Below are positions 37,807 through 48,999 of a stretch of DNA of 64,000 nt, in pieces. Under the pieces are notes generated by a model. The model had not been told where the DNA came from, ran no database searches, and was given only the letters and a program-made list of their open reading frames with translations. Position 1 is the first letter of the stretch. Each line of letters opens with the position of its first letter. The position numbers were made by a program, and so were the translations under genes. Source of the DNA: Undaria pinnatifida (lineage: Eukaryota > Sar > Phaeophyceae > Laminariales > Alariaceae); NCBI GenBank assembly GCA_012845835.1, contig JABAKD010000009.1:10965785-11029784 (forward strand), read 5' to 3'.

Positions 37807-38907
37807 CACACGTAGGACAATACGATATTGAAGATGCATATTGACCGGTCAATACGTGCGCTATTTTCGTATCGATTGGTATTGACAACATCAGCACTGT
37901 GCCGAACAACATATCGATACGAATTGGTGGACGCAATACTTCATGCCACCCAAATATCGATATGCACAGCAATCGCCAATATTCTTACCACACGGGTCTT
38001 GATATCTCTTGATGCACGCAATGCCATGAACGGCCGAATATCGATATGAATTGATCAAACCAACATTTTTACGGTGGACCTATCGATATGATATTGGTGT
38101 TACAATACGCTTCAGGGTCAAATATCGGTATGCATTGTCATGATCAAAGTCTGCGTTTTGTGCGTGTCGATACATGTTGTTTCGCCTTAGATAGTGCTGA
38201 TGCATATTGGCCGTTTCAATATGTTGACAACCCACGTATCGATATGTAGGTATTGTTTAATCCAATATGTGAATTTCTTTCGCCAAGCGTACCGTTCTTT
38301 TTTTTGCATGTTCGCTCTTCCTAGCAGCACATTTTATTAGCGCCTCGAAATGTGGTGATCTGTGCCTAAAAATCGGCAACCTGACGTCACTATGTTCTTC
38401 GCTGGCACGTGAGTTTTGGTGGCGTGGCACGCAACAAGTATGGACATGTTGTGAAGCCAAAAAAGTACGACAAGCGCTTAAAAGGAGAAAGGCGAAGAGT
38501 TCCACGCTGAAGACAGCACAGCGGTATCACGGTGCCAGATTTTGGTGACGCACCTGAACAGCCTTCAACGACGAAAAATTTAAAGCATACATCTAACGCT
38601 GGGCGGTCGGCGCTACACAGCTTTCCTCGTGACATCAATCTCGAATGCACAAGCTCAGGCCAGCCGCCCCTTTCCCTTCCCCTCCCTGCGGAACGACAAG
38701 CGCTGAGCCATGGACCAATAAAACGGATTCTCTGCGGCCGCCCGCAACGAAGACAAGCACGCTCCCCGTACTCTTAAAACCTGACACACGATAAGCGGGG
38801 TGCGGTGCTGGGCTACCGCCCTTACGTACGCCGCTTGAAAACAAAGTATTGATTCTTCGGAAAACACCTCTACCCCGGCACAGAAACACCCACACCCTAA
38901 AAAAATC

Positions 38908-39252
38908 TCATGGCACATCTCCAAGTGAATCCCCCCCCTCGTGCCCTGAACCTCGGTACTGCGGGTCGGCAGCTACCCACGCAGGGTCGACCGTATCGTC
39001 GTCTTCGTCGGAGTGCTGTTCCTCCGCGTAGTCCATATCCTGGACCTCGTGTAGCAGTGCCGGGTCCTTGAACCGTTCCAGGAGAGCATTCTGCACAGCG
39101 TCATCGGCGAGTTGGGGGATGTCGGGTGGGATACTGTCGTACTGCGCCCGCAAATAGAGACACATCTCCAACTGAGCGGGGTCGAGGGAGCCGCGTTTGC
39201 GGGGCATGAAAAAGTCCGCGATGCAGAAGTCTCGCTCCATGACACCCGCGGA
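38908..39252 (-). pseudogene. hAT transposase C-terminal fragment
   Basis: The frame reads VMERDFCIADFFMPRKRG then LDPAQLEMCLYLRAQYD, which has the shape of the hAT C-terminal dimerisation region (ERxFS..., then an 'L.P..vE..l.l' helix), followed by an acidic tail and a stop. It is cut off from the middle of the transposase by inserted repeats. The open frame continues upstream to 39,294 but that part looks unrelated. Confidence 0.6.
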
Positions 39253-39379
39253 GGTCGGCACACCGTAGAAAAAACAAAATAAACCGCCTACCATACATAT
39301 GATAGAGAATTATAGTGGAAACTACAGTAATAAATTTATAAATAGATGTGATGTTAGACCTAGCTCAAAATCCCCACCT

Positions 39380-39545
39380 AAAATAAAAATACCAACACTT
39401 ACCATTATAGTAGACAAAAAATAGGACCCCTCCCAACAAAAACTCACCCATAGAGTATATTAGAAGTACCAACAACGCAGCTTGCAAAGATGAGTATTGA
39501 CCTGAAATTCGTCGAACTCACGGCTGACGTCCTTGATTTTTTTTT
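39380..39545. mobile_element. MITE fragment, same family as 6,060-6,300
   Basis: From 'accaacacttaccattatag' to 'cacggctgacgtccttg' this copies the right half of the 6.1-kb MITE with about ten differences. Its left half has diverged or been lost. It sits inside the hAT element, so it inserted into it or was captured by it. Confidence 0.6.
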
Positions 39546-39910
39546 ATAAATACACCACAGCTTTTGATTCAATTTCAAATACAAAGCGTTTTCACGTGAT
39601 GCGCGGTTTTATATTAATATTATTTTATTTTTCACTATAGTGGCGGGTTTTGGTATACATCGGGAGTATGAGTAGTAGTGGTCTAATAGATACCAGGGTA
39701 TCATGTTAAAGTTCCACCTTGAAAAAATAAAATAGAATAAAATAAAATATAGTAAATTAATATAAATAAATGAATAAACTAAAATATGCTGTCACCATCA
39801 CATTTTACATGTAAAAGTCCCGCCCTTATAAACAAACAAAACAAAAACAAAGACAAAACAAAAACAAAACAAAAAACAAAAACAAGAAAAAACAAACACG
39901 AAAAAACAAC

Positions 39911-40228
39911 GGGAGTCGGTGAGCCTCGAACCCACGGTTCTAAATTAATACGCTGTCACCCTAACATAAAAAATCCCACCCCTTACAAAAAAAGAAAAAA
40001 AAGACGGGAGTCGGTGAGCCTCGAACCCGATTCTAAATTAATACGCTGTTACCCCGAAAAAGCATAGAAAAAAACCCCCACCCGGGAGTCGGTGAGGCTC
40101 GAACCCGCGATCCTAAATTAATACGCTGTCACCCTACTTGTAACATAAAAAAATCCTACACCACGAAAAAAAAACGGAGTCGGTGGGCCTCGAACCCACG
40201 TTTCGAAATTGATAAGCTGTCGACCTGT
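39911..40228 (-). repeat. Four tandem tRNA-3'-half-like units
   Basis: Units at 39,911-39,962, 40,006-40,055, 40,084-40,135 and 40,176-40,228. On the minus strand each ends with a T-arm-like gtgggttcgagg(c)tcac followed by cgactcc, preceded by 'acagcgtattaattta', and the units are separated by ~35-45 bp of A/T-rich spacer. The GGTTCGAG core matches the Pol III B box and the T stem can pair. No D arm or matching acceptor 5' strand is present and the anticodon stem is poor, so these are tRNA-derived or tRNA-like repeats, not tRNA genes. Confidence 0.5.
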
Positions 40229-40867
40229 AATTCAATCCAAACTTCGCACTCATTGCGTCCCAACCCGCCCCACAAAAAACATCAAGAAACACATCCCGAA
40301 ATACATGCAAAATCAAAAACAATCAAGACCGAACCAAAAAGAAAAAGAGGAAAACGCACATCTCGCTCTCTCACGCGTAAACCCTCCCTTCACAAAACAA
40401 CACCACGGCACACTGCAAGCCATTTGTGTACTTTAAGTGAGTGTTGCCGTGTTTTATTATTTCGGATTTCATAATGAAAAACACACACGCACAAGGAAGC
40501 AAGAGGGACAAGTCTCGACGTCCCACCTCAACATATCGGCGACACCCAATATGTGCTGACATTTGCAAGCATTATCATGTTGGCGAACGCAATACGTATC
40601 GATGACTCAGTTGACGTTGTATTGCGGCCGGTAAAATATTTTGAATGCCACAATACTGCACATATTACTCCAACAATATGAATTGGCACCTGATTCCTTT
40701 CACATATTGAGAAACCAATATCGTATTGGGATATTGATTAAAAGATACTGACACGAACGATACATGCACAATGGATACCAAGCAGAAAATATTGATAATC
40801 CAATACACACCGGCGATATTGGTCATGCTGTTGGCGTTACCACAATTCATATCGATACTCCTCGGAC

Positions 40868-41260
40868 TCAGCGGCTGTTGGTGGCAATACGTATCGAACC
40901 ATCCATTTTACACATATTGACATGTCCAATATCATATTGGTGTAGATATTGTCCAGGGTATAAGGAGGTGAGAAAGTAAAGGGTGTACTTGTATGCCAGC
41001 CGGCTCTCAGCTACCCAACTTACAGCTTTATTGTTGAGCTTCTGCACTTGGAGTTTGTCGGCAGGCGCGAGGACAGCAAGGGTGTGGCGTGTATATTTGT
41101 CGTCGAAGAGGCTAAACGGAAAAGCGTGGCGAATGATGAAGCTCTTCACCAAGCTGAGCGCGTTCCAACGCGTCGGATCCGACTGGTAAAGCTGGCTATG
41201 CTTCACCTGCTGCACACTGTCCACCGCCGCTTGCTTCCAGTTATTTCAATCAGACACCGA
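40868..41260 (-). pseudogene. hAT transposase middle fragment
   Basis: The open frame contains QSDPTRWNALSLVKSFIIRHAFPF and ends near AESRLAYKY before running into subterminal repeats at about 40,970. It fits the segment just after the BED finger in hAT transposases. The frame is out of register with the N-terminal piece at 41,501-41,989, so the gene is broken. Confidence 0.5.
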
Positions 41261-41500
41261 CAGGGACAGCAGTGCGGCACAAACTAACCTCAGTACAGCA
41301 GTTAGAACCACATGCATGCATGAACATGTGCGACATGCATGATGAACGGCACTATTTTTAACGAAGTACGGAGTACGTTGCAAGCACAACAAACATCATA
41401 CTTCCGATGTGCTTTTGGATGTCCAGGACGACACAGGAAGAGGAGGAACACACACTCTGACCCAAACCAAAAAAAGACCACGCACAAGTATGTGCTGCAC

Positions 41501-41989
41501 TCACTTCTGCTGCTGCGCGGCGCTGGTCTCAGACGTTATGGAGTGCTCTTGCTTTAGGTGGTTCGTCGCACCCGTTGTAGAACTCGAGGAAATTTTCAAG
41601 GTTTTCGCCGTGGTGCGGCACCCCTGGCTTGCGAGGCAGGCGTACACCTGCTTCCTAACTGGTTCCAACTTCTTCCCGTCCTCGGGCTTGTACTCCAGCC
41701 TCACTCCGTAGAAAGCTGTGAAGCTAGGTTTTCCTTTCACGTTGGGTATGTCCGCGATCATTAAAGCTTGTGAGGGAGCGTAGCGGAGAACGGCGTCTTT
41801 CACGTCCGCCGGAACGCTGGTCGGGAAATTCAGCTTCGCTGCAATCCGATTTCTTGGCCCCTCAGAAACCTCACCATCACCCTGGCTAACAAAGCCGGAC
41901 AGCGTTGTCTGCTTGGTGGATGCCGGCGCGCTGCCACCGCTGCTGCTGCCACCTCCCGCCGATTGTCCGTCGTTGGCGCAGTTGCTCAT
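41501..41989 (-). pseudogene. hAT transposase N-terminal fragment with BED-type zinc finger
   Basis: ATG at 41,989, then a Gly/Ser-rich lead. The C-terminal part has YACLASQGC and TGATNHLKQEH, giving a Cys pair and an H-x4-H pair as in BED fingers (DNA binding in hAT transposases). The spacing between the two cysteines (C-x5-C) is wider than the usual C-x2-C, so the finger may be altered. The frame stops at 41,501, before the catalytic region. Confidence 0.6.
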
Positions 41990-42704
41990 GATCGCCTTGT
42001 GGTGGTTTGTTGGCACCAGGATCGGGTGCGGGGGGAAGATCTACAAGCAACATGCTGCGGCATCCGAGGGTGGGATCCCTTTTCGACCTTGTGTATTTGC
42101 CCAAGTTCCCTTCAATATGCAAAACTGTTCCGACTATTGACATTGTGGTGGAATGCGAAGTGCAATATGTGATATAACACGTGATACCCAATATCCAACG
42201 ACACCAAAAAAATTCCACGTGTGTGGTGGCATCATGCTGAATCTCACGAAAGACATGCAGCAGCAGTATTGCTTCGTGCAATGTGCGTTGAAGTGACAAT
42301 ATGTTTCCCAAATCTCATATCGATAGGTACTGGGGTGGTCAATACTATTCAACCATCCAATATCGATCACTATTACTCAAACAATATCAGAGATTTTGCA
42401 TCTATCAATACGTATTGCCGTTATCAATATGGAAACAACAAAAAAATCAATACTGGTTGATATTCCAATATGCTATCGAATGAACTTATTGATATGACTT
42501 GCGACGTCAATACAAGTCGATGTACTCATTCTGATAAGTGTTGTTTCCGCCGGTATGTCAGCAACTGTTGACTTGACATGTATTGCTCCGCACAGTATGT
42601 CTGCAGAAGCGCTACCAATACCTATTGGGGCGGCCAATACGGCGGACACGGCAATAGGTTCGTATGCGTATTGCAATATGATATTGCATATCGTCCAGGG
42701 TGTG

Positions 42705-42712
42705 GTAGTCAT
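42705..42712. repeat. 8-bp target-site duplication, right copy (GTAGTCAT)
   Basis: Identical to 37,799-37,806; directly follows the right terminal ...CCAGGGTGTG of the hAT element. Confidence 0.8.
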
Positions 42713-42869
42713 AGCCTGTTGTGACCAGTACTTCACTGCGCGCCGCCTAGTGATTGGTAACTCGGATTAGCACGAGACAAGCTGGGTGCCTGGACTACCC
42801 CATCACCTAGCCTGGTGAGTTGTCTTTAGGTCTTTCCGTACCTTGTAGCAACAGAAATGTACCACGGCC

Positions 42870-43840
42870 CGAGCTGGAAGCTACGAGCCCGCTTTGGTAG
42901 ACGCAATTGCGCCGCATGGTGGAGCTAACTTCAAGCGAGTAGTCGCGTCCCTAAACCTTCATGAAATCGCGCGGTACTCCGGTACCGCAGAGATGTAGAC
43001 CCAGGGAAGATTTCCACCCTCTGCATAATTTCCATTCAATCGACATTTTTTCACATTCGGCATGTCAAAGTACGCCAAAAATTGAAAAATAGCGGAATAT
43101 ACGTACGTTACCCTGCATGTACCTATCGGTTCTAACAGCAGTAGTAGTAGTGGTACCCGATACCAGGTATGAGCTTCGCACGGCGGTGGAACGAACTTCA
43201 CGCGAGTAGTTGCGTCCCTCGTAAACCTTCATGAAATCGAGCGGTACTCCGGTACCGCAGAGATGTAGACCCAGGAAAGACTTCCACACCCTGCATATTT
43301 TTCCGTTCAATGGAGTTTTTCACATTCGGCATGTCCAAGTACGCCAAAAAAGCAGAACATACCACCACCACCACCACCACCACCACCACCACCGTGGACC
43401 TCCGCAATAATAGTACCCGGTGGAACGAACTTCGCGCGAGTGGTCGCGTCCCTCAACCTTCATGAAATCGCGCGGTACTCCGGTACCGCAGAGATGTATA
43501 CCCGGGGAAGACTTCCACGACCTGTATAATATCCGTTCAATGGAGATTCGTTTCACATTCGGCATGTCAAAGTACGCCAAAAATCGTTATATGCAAATAC
43601 TACGATACCCTGCATGTACCTACTGGTAATAATATTAGTACCCGACATCAACTTCTCCGCACGGTGGAGCAAACTTAACGCGAGTAGTTGCGTCCCTAAA
43701 CCCTCATGAAATCGCGCGGTGCTCCGGTACCGCAGAGATGTATACCCAGGGAAGACTTGCACACCCTGCATAATTTCCGTTCAATGGAATTTTTTTGTCA
43801 CATTCGGCATGTCAAAGTACGCCCAAAAAAGAACATGCCA
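42870..43840. repeat. Array of a ~125-bp core repeat, four copies
   Basis: Cores begin at about 42,955, 43,226, 43,455 and 43,702 (period about 230-270). Each runs from cttcatgaaatcgcgcggta through ctccggtaccgcagagatgt and ends with cacattcggcatgtcaaagt. Spacers carry variable microsatellites, including a (CCA)n run at about 43,361-43,393. Three more copies lie at 44,370, 45,325 and 45,534. The center 'gcggtactccggtaccgc' is palindromic. No coding potential is apparent. Confidence 0.8.
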
Positions 43841-43980
43841 CTGTGAAATTAATAGGTGGGGACACAGAGTGCCCCCTGCAGGTCTGCCAATTGAGCAGGT
43901 CTTCGGAGAGTACTCACTTTCGTTCCTTCGTAGAGATGTAGCTTTATTCGTTTCCACCAGAGCCCGGGATAGCTTCTGAG

Positions 43981-44004
43981 ATCGGAGGCGCGTGCCTCCG
44001 ATCT
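43981..44004. other. Perfect short inverted repeat (10-bp stem)
   Basis: GATCGGAGGC, then GCGT, then GCCTCCGATC. It could form a hairpin in RNA or a small cruciform. No gene adjoins it; function is unknown. Confidence 0.6.
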
Positions 44005-44299
44005 AATTCCTAACTTCCCCGAATATAAACCGCCAACCTTATCATACGAAACCCATCCAAATGATCTCAGATTCGGATACCTACAGGCCTTTCGAGGCCG
44101 TATCTTAACACTAGCCCACCCTGATGAGTCGCATATGCAGAAATATGGGAGATTCGGGGAAACTCCGGTTCTACGAACTAGACCATGAGTCGAAGATGCG
44201 GCTCCTCAAAACCCACTCCCACACCTCTAACCGTCTGGCTATGGAGCCAGGAACGCGCGACTTAACACCACCTACTATCTACAATGTATGTACGAATAT

Positions 44300-45670
44300 G
44301 TTAACAACGTGGACCTTCGGCAATAGTACCCGGTGGAACAAACGTCACGCGAGTAGTCGCGTCCCTAAACCTTCATGAAATCGCGTGGTACTCCGGCACC
44401 GCAGAGATGTAGACCCAGGGAAGACTTGCACACCCTGCAAAAATTCCGTTCAATGGAGATTTTTTCACATTCGGCATGTCAAAGTACGCCAAAAATTGCA
44501 CAATACCCCTCACCTAAAGCCCTTCCTTCCCCCCCCCCCCCCCCACCTTCCCCCCAACCCATCCCAACCCCACCCCCTCGAACACTACACCCTCTTATTA
44601 CTCACTGATTGTACGACTTACCCCAGGATATACATGATAAACTGATGTATTATTTCCAAAACCGTCACATTTATCCCCTCAAAATAATGTATAGTTTCCA
44701 GGCACATATTGAGCTGCCACACACGCCCCCCCCCCCCCCCCCCGCCCCAACCCCCCCCCCCGCCCCCAATAATATACTGGTGCCAAAACCGTCAGGTTTA
44801 TCCCCTCGAAAGGATTTATAGCTTACATGCACAAATTGCCCCCTTCCCCCCCCCCCCCCCCCCTCCAAACCCGCTCGCTTTTGATCAAAACCAGGCCCCC
44901 ACGTCCTTCAAAACTCCGCCCCACCCCCCTCACCGGTTATTCGACTTACAAGATTCACTTGATAAAAGGATACATTTCCCTTCACAGCTGTCAGATTTTG
45001 TCCCCCTCAGAAACGGGTTTTATAGTTTTCGCGCACAGACTGACTAAATCATCCTGTTGACCCTGATAGCTACACTGTAGTTGTAAGGGGAATCGCCGAC
45101 CTATATCCTTAATGAGGACACACAACTCGTAATGCGCGCGATCGGAGTATCACACACAGCTTGCAAAGATGAGTTTCGACGAAATCTTCGATCTCACAGC
45201 TGGAGTGTATTTTCATTTTTTATAATATACCTACGTTCGTTACCTACCACACCACCACCGTGGACCTCCGGCAATAGTGCCCGGTGGAGCGAACTTCACG
45301 CGAATGGTCGCGTCCCTAAACCTTCATGAAATCGCGTGGTACTCCGGTACCACAGAGATGTATACCCAGGAAAGACTTGCACAGCCTGCATAATTTCCGT
45401 TCAACGGCGATTTTTTTCACATTCGGCATGTGAAAGTACGCCAAAAAAACGGAACGTACCTACGTTACCGTGGACCTCCGGCAATAGTACCCGGTGGAGC
45501 GAACTTCACGCGAGTACGTAGTCGCGTCCCTAGACCTTCATGAAACCGCGTGGTCCTCAGGTACCACAGAGGTGTATACCCAGGGAAGATTTGCACACCC
45601 TGCATAGTTTCCGCTCAATGGAGTTTTTTTTCACATTCGGCATGCCAAAGTACGCCAAAAATAGCAGAAT
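44300..45670. repeat. Further core-repeat copies interleaved with poly-C tract repeats
   Basis: Core copies at about 44,370-44,497, 45,325-45,447 and 45,534-45,662. Between them, 44,520-45,220 holds degenerate ~130-bp units that each join a poly-C tract to 'aaaaccgtcaNNtttatcccctc' and 'tatagNttNcatgcacaNatt'. This latter block occurs inverted at 49,905-50,400. The inner end at about 45,150-45,215 carries the cttgcaaagatgag...ctcacagctgg terminus shared by the MITE family. Confidence 0.65.
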
Positions 45671-46776
45671 ATACATACGTTACCTTTGTCCGAGCCAAGC
45701 AGTTATACAGGTAATAATACCCAATATCATAGGGCTGGGCATTATAGTACGTACGTCCACGAAAAACACCGTATTATAGTACGAAAGCCCACCAACTGCG
45801 TTTCGGGAAGAGGGAGGAGAGAGAAGGGAGGAGCAAGGAGCGAGGAGGGCCGTGTGGCGCGTTCCTTCCTTCCGCGATTTATTTCATGTTTGGTCTCTCT
45901 CGACGGTGAGTGTCTGATCCCTGATACCGGTTACATTCATCGTTCCTGTGTTTTTTGGGGTTGTTTTTCGTTTCGTTTTGGTTTTGGTTCGTGTGTATTT
46001 TATTTGTTGGTGAGAGCCTAGCGGCAATATTAAAATTTCACATCAGAGCGATATATAACGTGCTTTCGCGAAAACCAAAACCATGAAGGTCGTCACAACG
46101 TCGCCACACCTTGCATGCATTCTCGTTCAATTTTTTTCTTGGCTTTGTCTGTGTTCATGACCATAACCACCGCCGACCAATGCAGTTTTGAGCCGCGAAT
46201 GTGATGGGAAATGAGGCGAAAACGCGATTTTTTTCCCCCTTCGACGGCGCCTCCAGCGGGCCCCCTCCCCAGCCGGGGGGGGGGCGATTGGCCGAGCGCA
46301 GCTCGGCGTTAATCGCTTCGCTCGGCCAGTGTACTGCTGCAATCCAGTATGCGGATTGATTTTTCCTACAATGTATTCGATACCCACTGATTCTGCCAGT
46401 CAATCGACGAAATAACTGATTAAAATTCAGCACTCAACCAAAAGACGCACCCCGGGCTTGGAGGAATAGTTTCAATTTGTCGACCGGCGAACTGACTGAC
46501 TCGCAGGTCCCCGTTTATATATCGCCAAACAGCTGAACCACGCCGGAAGCAATCTCGGCATTGCTTGGCGCGGCCGAAATTAAGGGGAGTGCGGGGGGCA
46601 TGCGAGGAGGCCCCGGCGAACTTTTGTGCCGGGCGCTGGAGACGAATTTTGTCAACAGCAGGTGAGGTCGGTCGGGGACTCAATATTGTATCAACCAAGC
46701 ACAATAGTCAGAGGGCCGCTCTTACAATGTAGCTGCGTTCTTTTTCTCCTCGGAAGTCCGGTGATGACCGCTAAGA

Positions 46777-47677
46777 ATGCTCGCTCTAGATGTGCTCCCT
46801 CGTATGTCTAGAGTTCCATCACCCATCTTGACGGTACTCTTTCTCGTTGTGCGACACGCTTCCGCTTTTGCTTCAACGTATGTGACGCTGACGCCGGACA
46901 CCAACATAGACGCCGCTCCACTACATTTTGGAAGGAGGTCTTAGCCGGATGTATAATCGGTCAATTATTTCGTCCAAGCGCCTTTTTCGGCCACTGACAT
47001 CGACGTCGCGACGGTGCCGCTGGTTTCCTGGGAACTTGCCAGCGAGCGACCCCCACGGCTCCCCGACTGTGCGCGTGTTTGTCAATAGAAGGCGATATAC
47101 GCTCGCGCTCAGCGAATTTTGATATGTGTGGTGCTGTACATGGCGATAGATAGTGCGAGCGAGAAAATTATTGGGTTTCGCCCCTGTGTCTTCAAAGGAA
47201 ATAAACAAAAAAAAACAGCCGGAGCAGATTGCCTCGCTGGTAGGATGGAACGGCGCTAGGGAGACGTTGAGCTTGTCGCAAGACACCGTCGTAACGAAAA
47301 TTGGAATAAACACGCCATCAACAAGGAAAAATGCGATACTTTTGAAAATCCTTGAGAGTCTGGTGTGCTGCACATGTTTTGTGTGCACGGTCTCTGTCAA
47401 TCATGGTAGAAATGCCGCTCCTAGTGCTGAGCTTAGCGATGCTTCTCTCACGCAAGCTTTTCAAGGTAGTCTAGCCCGTAGTCGAACGACAGAATAAATC
47501 CGGAAAAACACCACTCGTACTTTCAGCACGGTGGCGCCCTCGGGCTTGAGTCACTACTCCCGAGGCTGGTCGCACGTGGCTGTCATGAAGTCGTTAGAGG
47601 AGGAGTTAGGCTCTGGCTCTCTGGCAGACATCGAGTCTTCGATTGCCGTGTTCCGAACGCGCAACGCGGTCGATTAA
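46777..47677 (+). CDS. Small predicted plastid-targeted or secreted protein, 103 aa, two exons
   Basis: Exon 1 is 46,777-46,937 and exon 2 is 47,527-47,677 (stop TAA). Exon 1 ends in phase 2 and exon 2 supplies the third base, giving one frame of 104 codons. The N-terminus is a hydrophobic signal peptide (ILTVLFLVV) ending RHASAFAS, which matches the ASAFAP-type cleavage motif of heterokont plastid proteins with Phe at +1. The mature part is about 75 residues and ends in a helix-prone segment (KSLEEELGSGSLADIESS). I recognise no family. The donor (GAG|GTCTTA) is weak; the acceptor (actttcag) is good. A second in-frame ATG is at 46,804. Further exons cannot be excluded. Confidence 0.5.
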
Positions 47678-47744
47678 CGTGAAAGCCAAGGGACAATCAC
47701 GGGCGGTATGTAGACACGATGGATGGGCGCGTGACGGGGGGTTA

Positions 47745-48235
47745 TCATTTGGCACTTGGCATGGTGGTATTACTTTGATATTTGTTCTCTCTGGTCGTGT
47801 CGGGTAGACACGAGGTATTTATTGGGCTTGGTTCTGTTGTAGGTTCCCACGCCTCAACGGAAGAACTCCCTTGCCGGGAAACCTCCTCTATATCAGCCCT
47901 AAATGCAGAAGACGAGAGCTTCTCAGCAGCTAGATCCCCGTTCATACAGATAGACCTCCGTGTGGCATTGGCCGGGACAATGGCCACGCATCGCTGTAGC
48001 TCATGGTCTCCACGATCCACGCGCTTCAACACTACATAGCTTGGCTGGAATGAGCAAGTTTGGCATCCCACACGGTGAACCGCCGGGGCTCACTATCAGC
48101 CTCAGCCCGCAAAACATGCATGTACTCTGCCGTGTCGGCCTCGCTAGACCCACTTGCATCTCTCAGCTGGTCCGAAAACGCGGATAGACCTGGCAGTACA
48201 TGGTCACCATCAGAGTCGTAATCGCTTTCTTCGTC
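47745..48235 (-). pseudogene. Broken minus-strand reading frame, unassigned
   Basis: From about 48,235 leftward a frame reads LFDEESDYDSDGDHVLPGLSAFS and so on to a stop at about 48,025. Overlapping it in another frame, a second open stretch (48,071-47,745) carries on with similar composition. An acidic, Ser/Asp-rich start and the frame change suggest a decayed gene or transposon ORF, or two exons with an unseen intron. No family is recognised. Confidence 0.3.
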
Positions 48236-48999
48236 GAATAAACAAGGACTTATGAAAAATCTGATCCCTCATCGACACCCTTGCGCCCCTCCCCTCCCAC
48301 CTCGGCTCGATGGTTGTATATCCCTCGCACCCTGTGCCCCGGCCCATCCCACAGCTCCCGCCGTCCTTCCTTCTCCGTGGGGGTGCTGTTGAGGGGGTGA
48401 TAGCTGTACGGTGGTAAGATTTGGTACACATGGAACACCCACCCAAGTAACCGAGGGAGGGTATAGCAGAGGGGGTGATACCGCCAGCTGGGATGGTTGG
48501 GAGCTTTAGGCGCTTTCAGGCGGGTACCAGGGGGGGTGGTATCAAGGGGTTGCTAGCATCGCGTAGAAGTACCTTGAATTAGCAGAGCCAGGGGGGTCAC
48601 AGAAACTTGTAGTAAAATGCCCGTATAATTTGCATATCATCTCTCTGATCTTGAGGCGCAGGTGCAGTATAAGGATGGCTTGAGGACGGTACGAAAGACG
48701 TGCGATCGTGGCTCCACTCGTGGCGTGGGGCGCGTCAGCGGGGCGTGTCGGGGCAGCAGACTGCGCCGGGGCCACAGATGGCTGGCCACAGAAACATTCT
48801 GCCCACGGTGATGATCTCCGTCGGGCATGCTTCTGCTCCTGTTCAATGTTGGCGTCCATGATGTGCGACGCCGAAAGCTGATTTTGTGCATCATGCCGTG
48901 AGAACGAAGGATAATTCCTGTTTGATATTCATTTCAACTTCAAAGTACAACAACAGCACGCAGCGCAGTTTAAAGTTGTAGTATTAGAACGTGGTGTAC

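Larger units (their letters stand above)
37807..42704 (-). mobile_element. Decayed hAT-family DNA transposon
   Basis: The ends are CACACGTAGGACAATACG on the left and, read on the minus strand, CACACCCTGGACGATATG on the right: imperfect terminal inverted repeats, flanked by the perfect octamer GTAGTCAT. An 8-bp duplication is diagnostic of hAT. Subterminal arrays of caatat/atatcgata motifs fill 37,815-38,260 and 42,110-42,700, as is usual for hAT transposase binding. Transposase pieces lie in the right order on the minus strand: BED-type zinc finger, a middle piece, and a C-terminal dimerisation-like piece. A third subterminal-type array (about 40,540-40,970) plus tRNA-like and MITE-like repeats interrupt it between 39,300 and 40,985, suggesting nested insertion. 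It cannot encode a working transposase. Confidence 0.8.

Noticed and set aside
39911-40228. Four tRNA genes
   Set aside because: Only T-arm and 3' acceptor-like parts are present; there is no D arm or matching 5' acceptor strand, and the anticodon stem does not pair.
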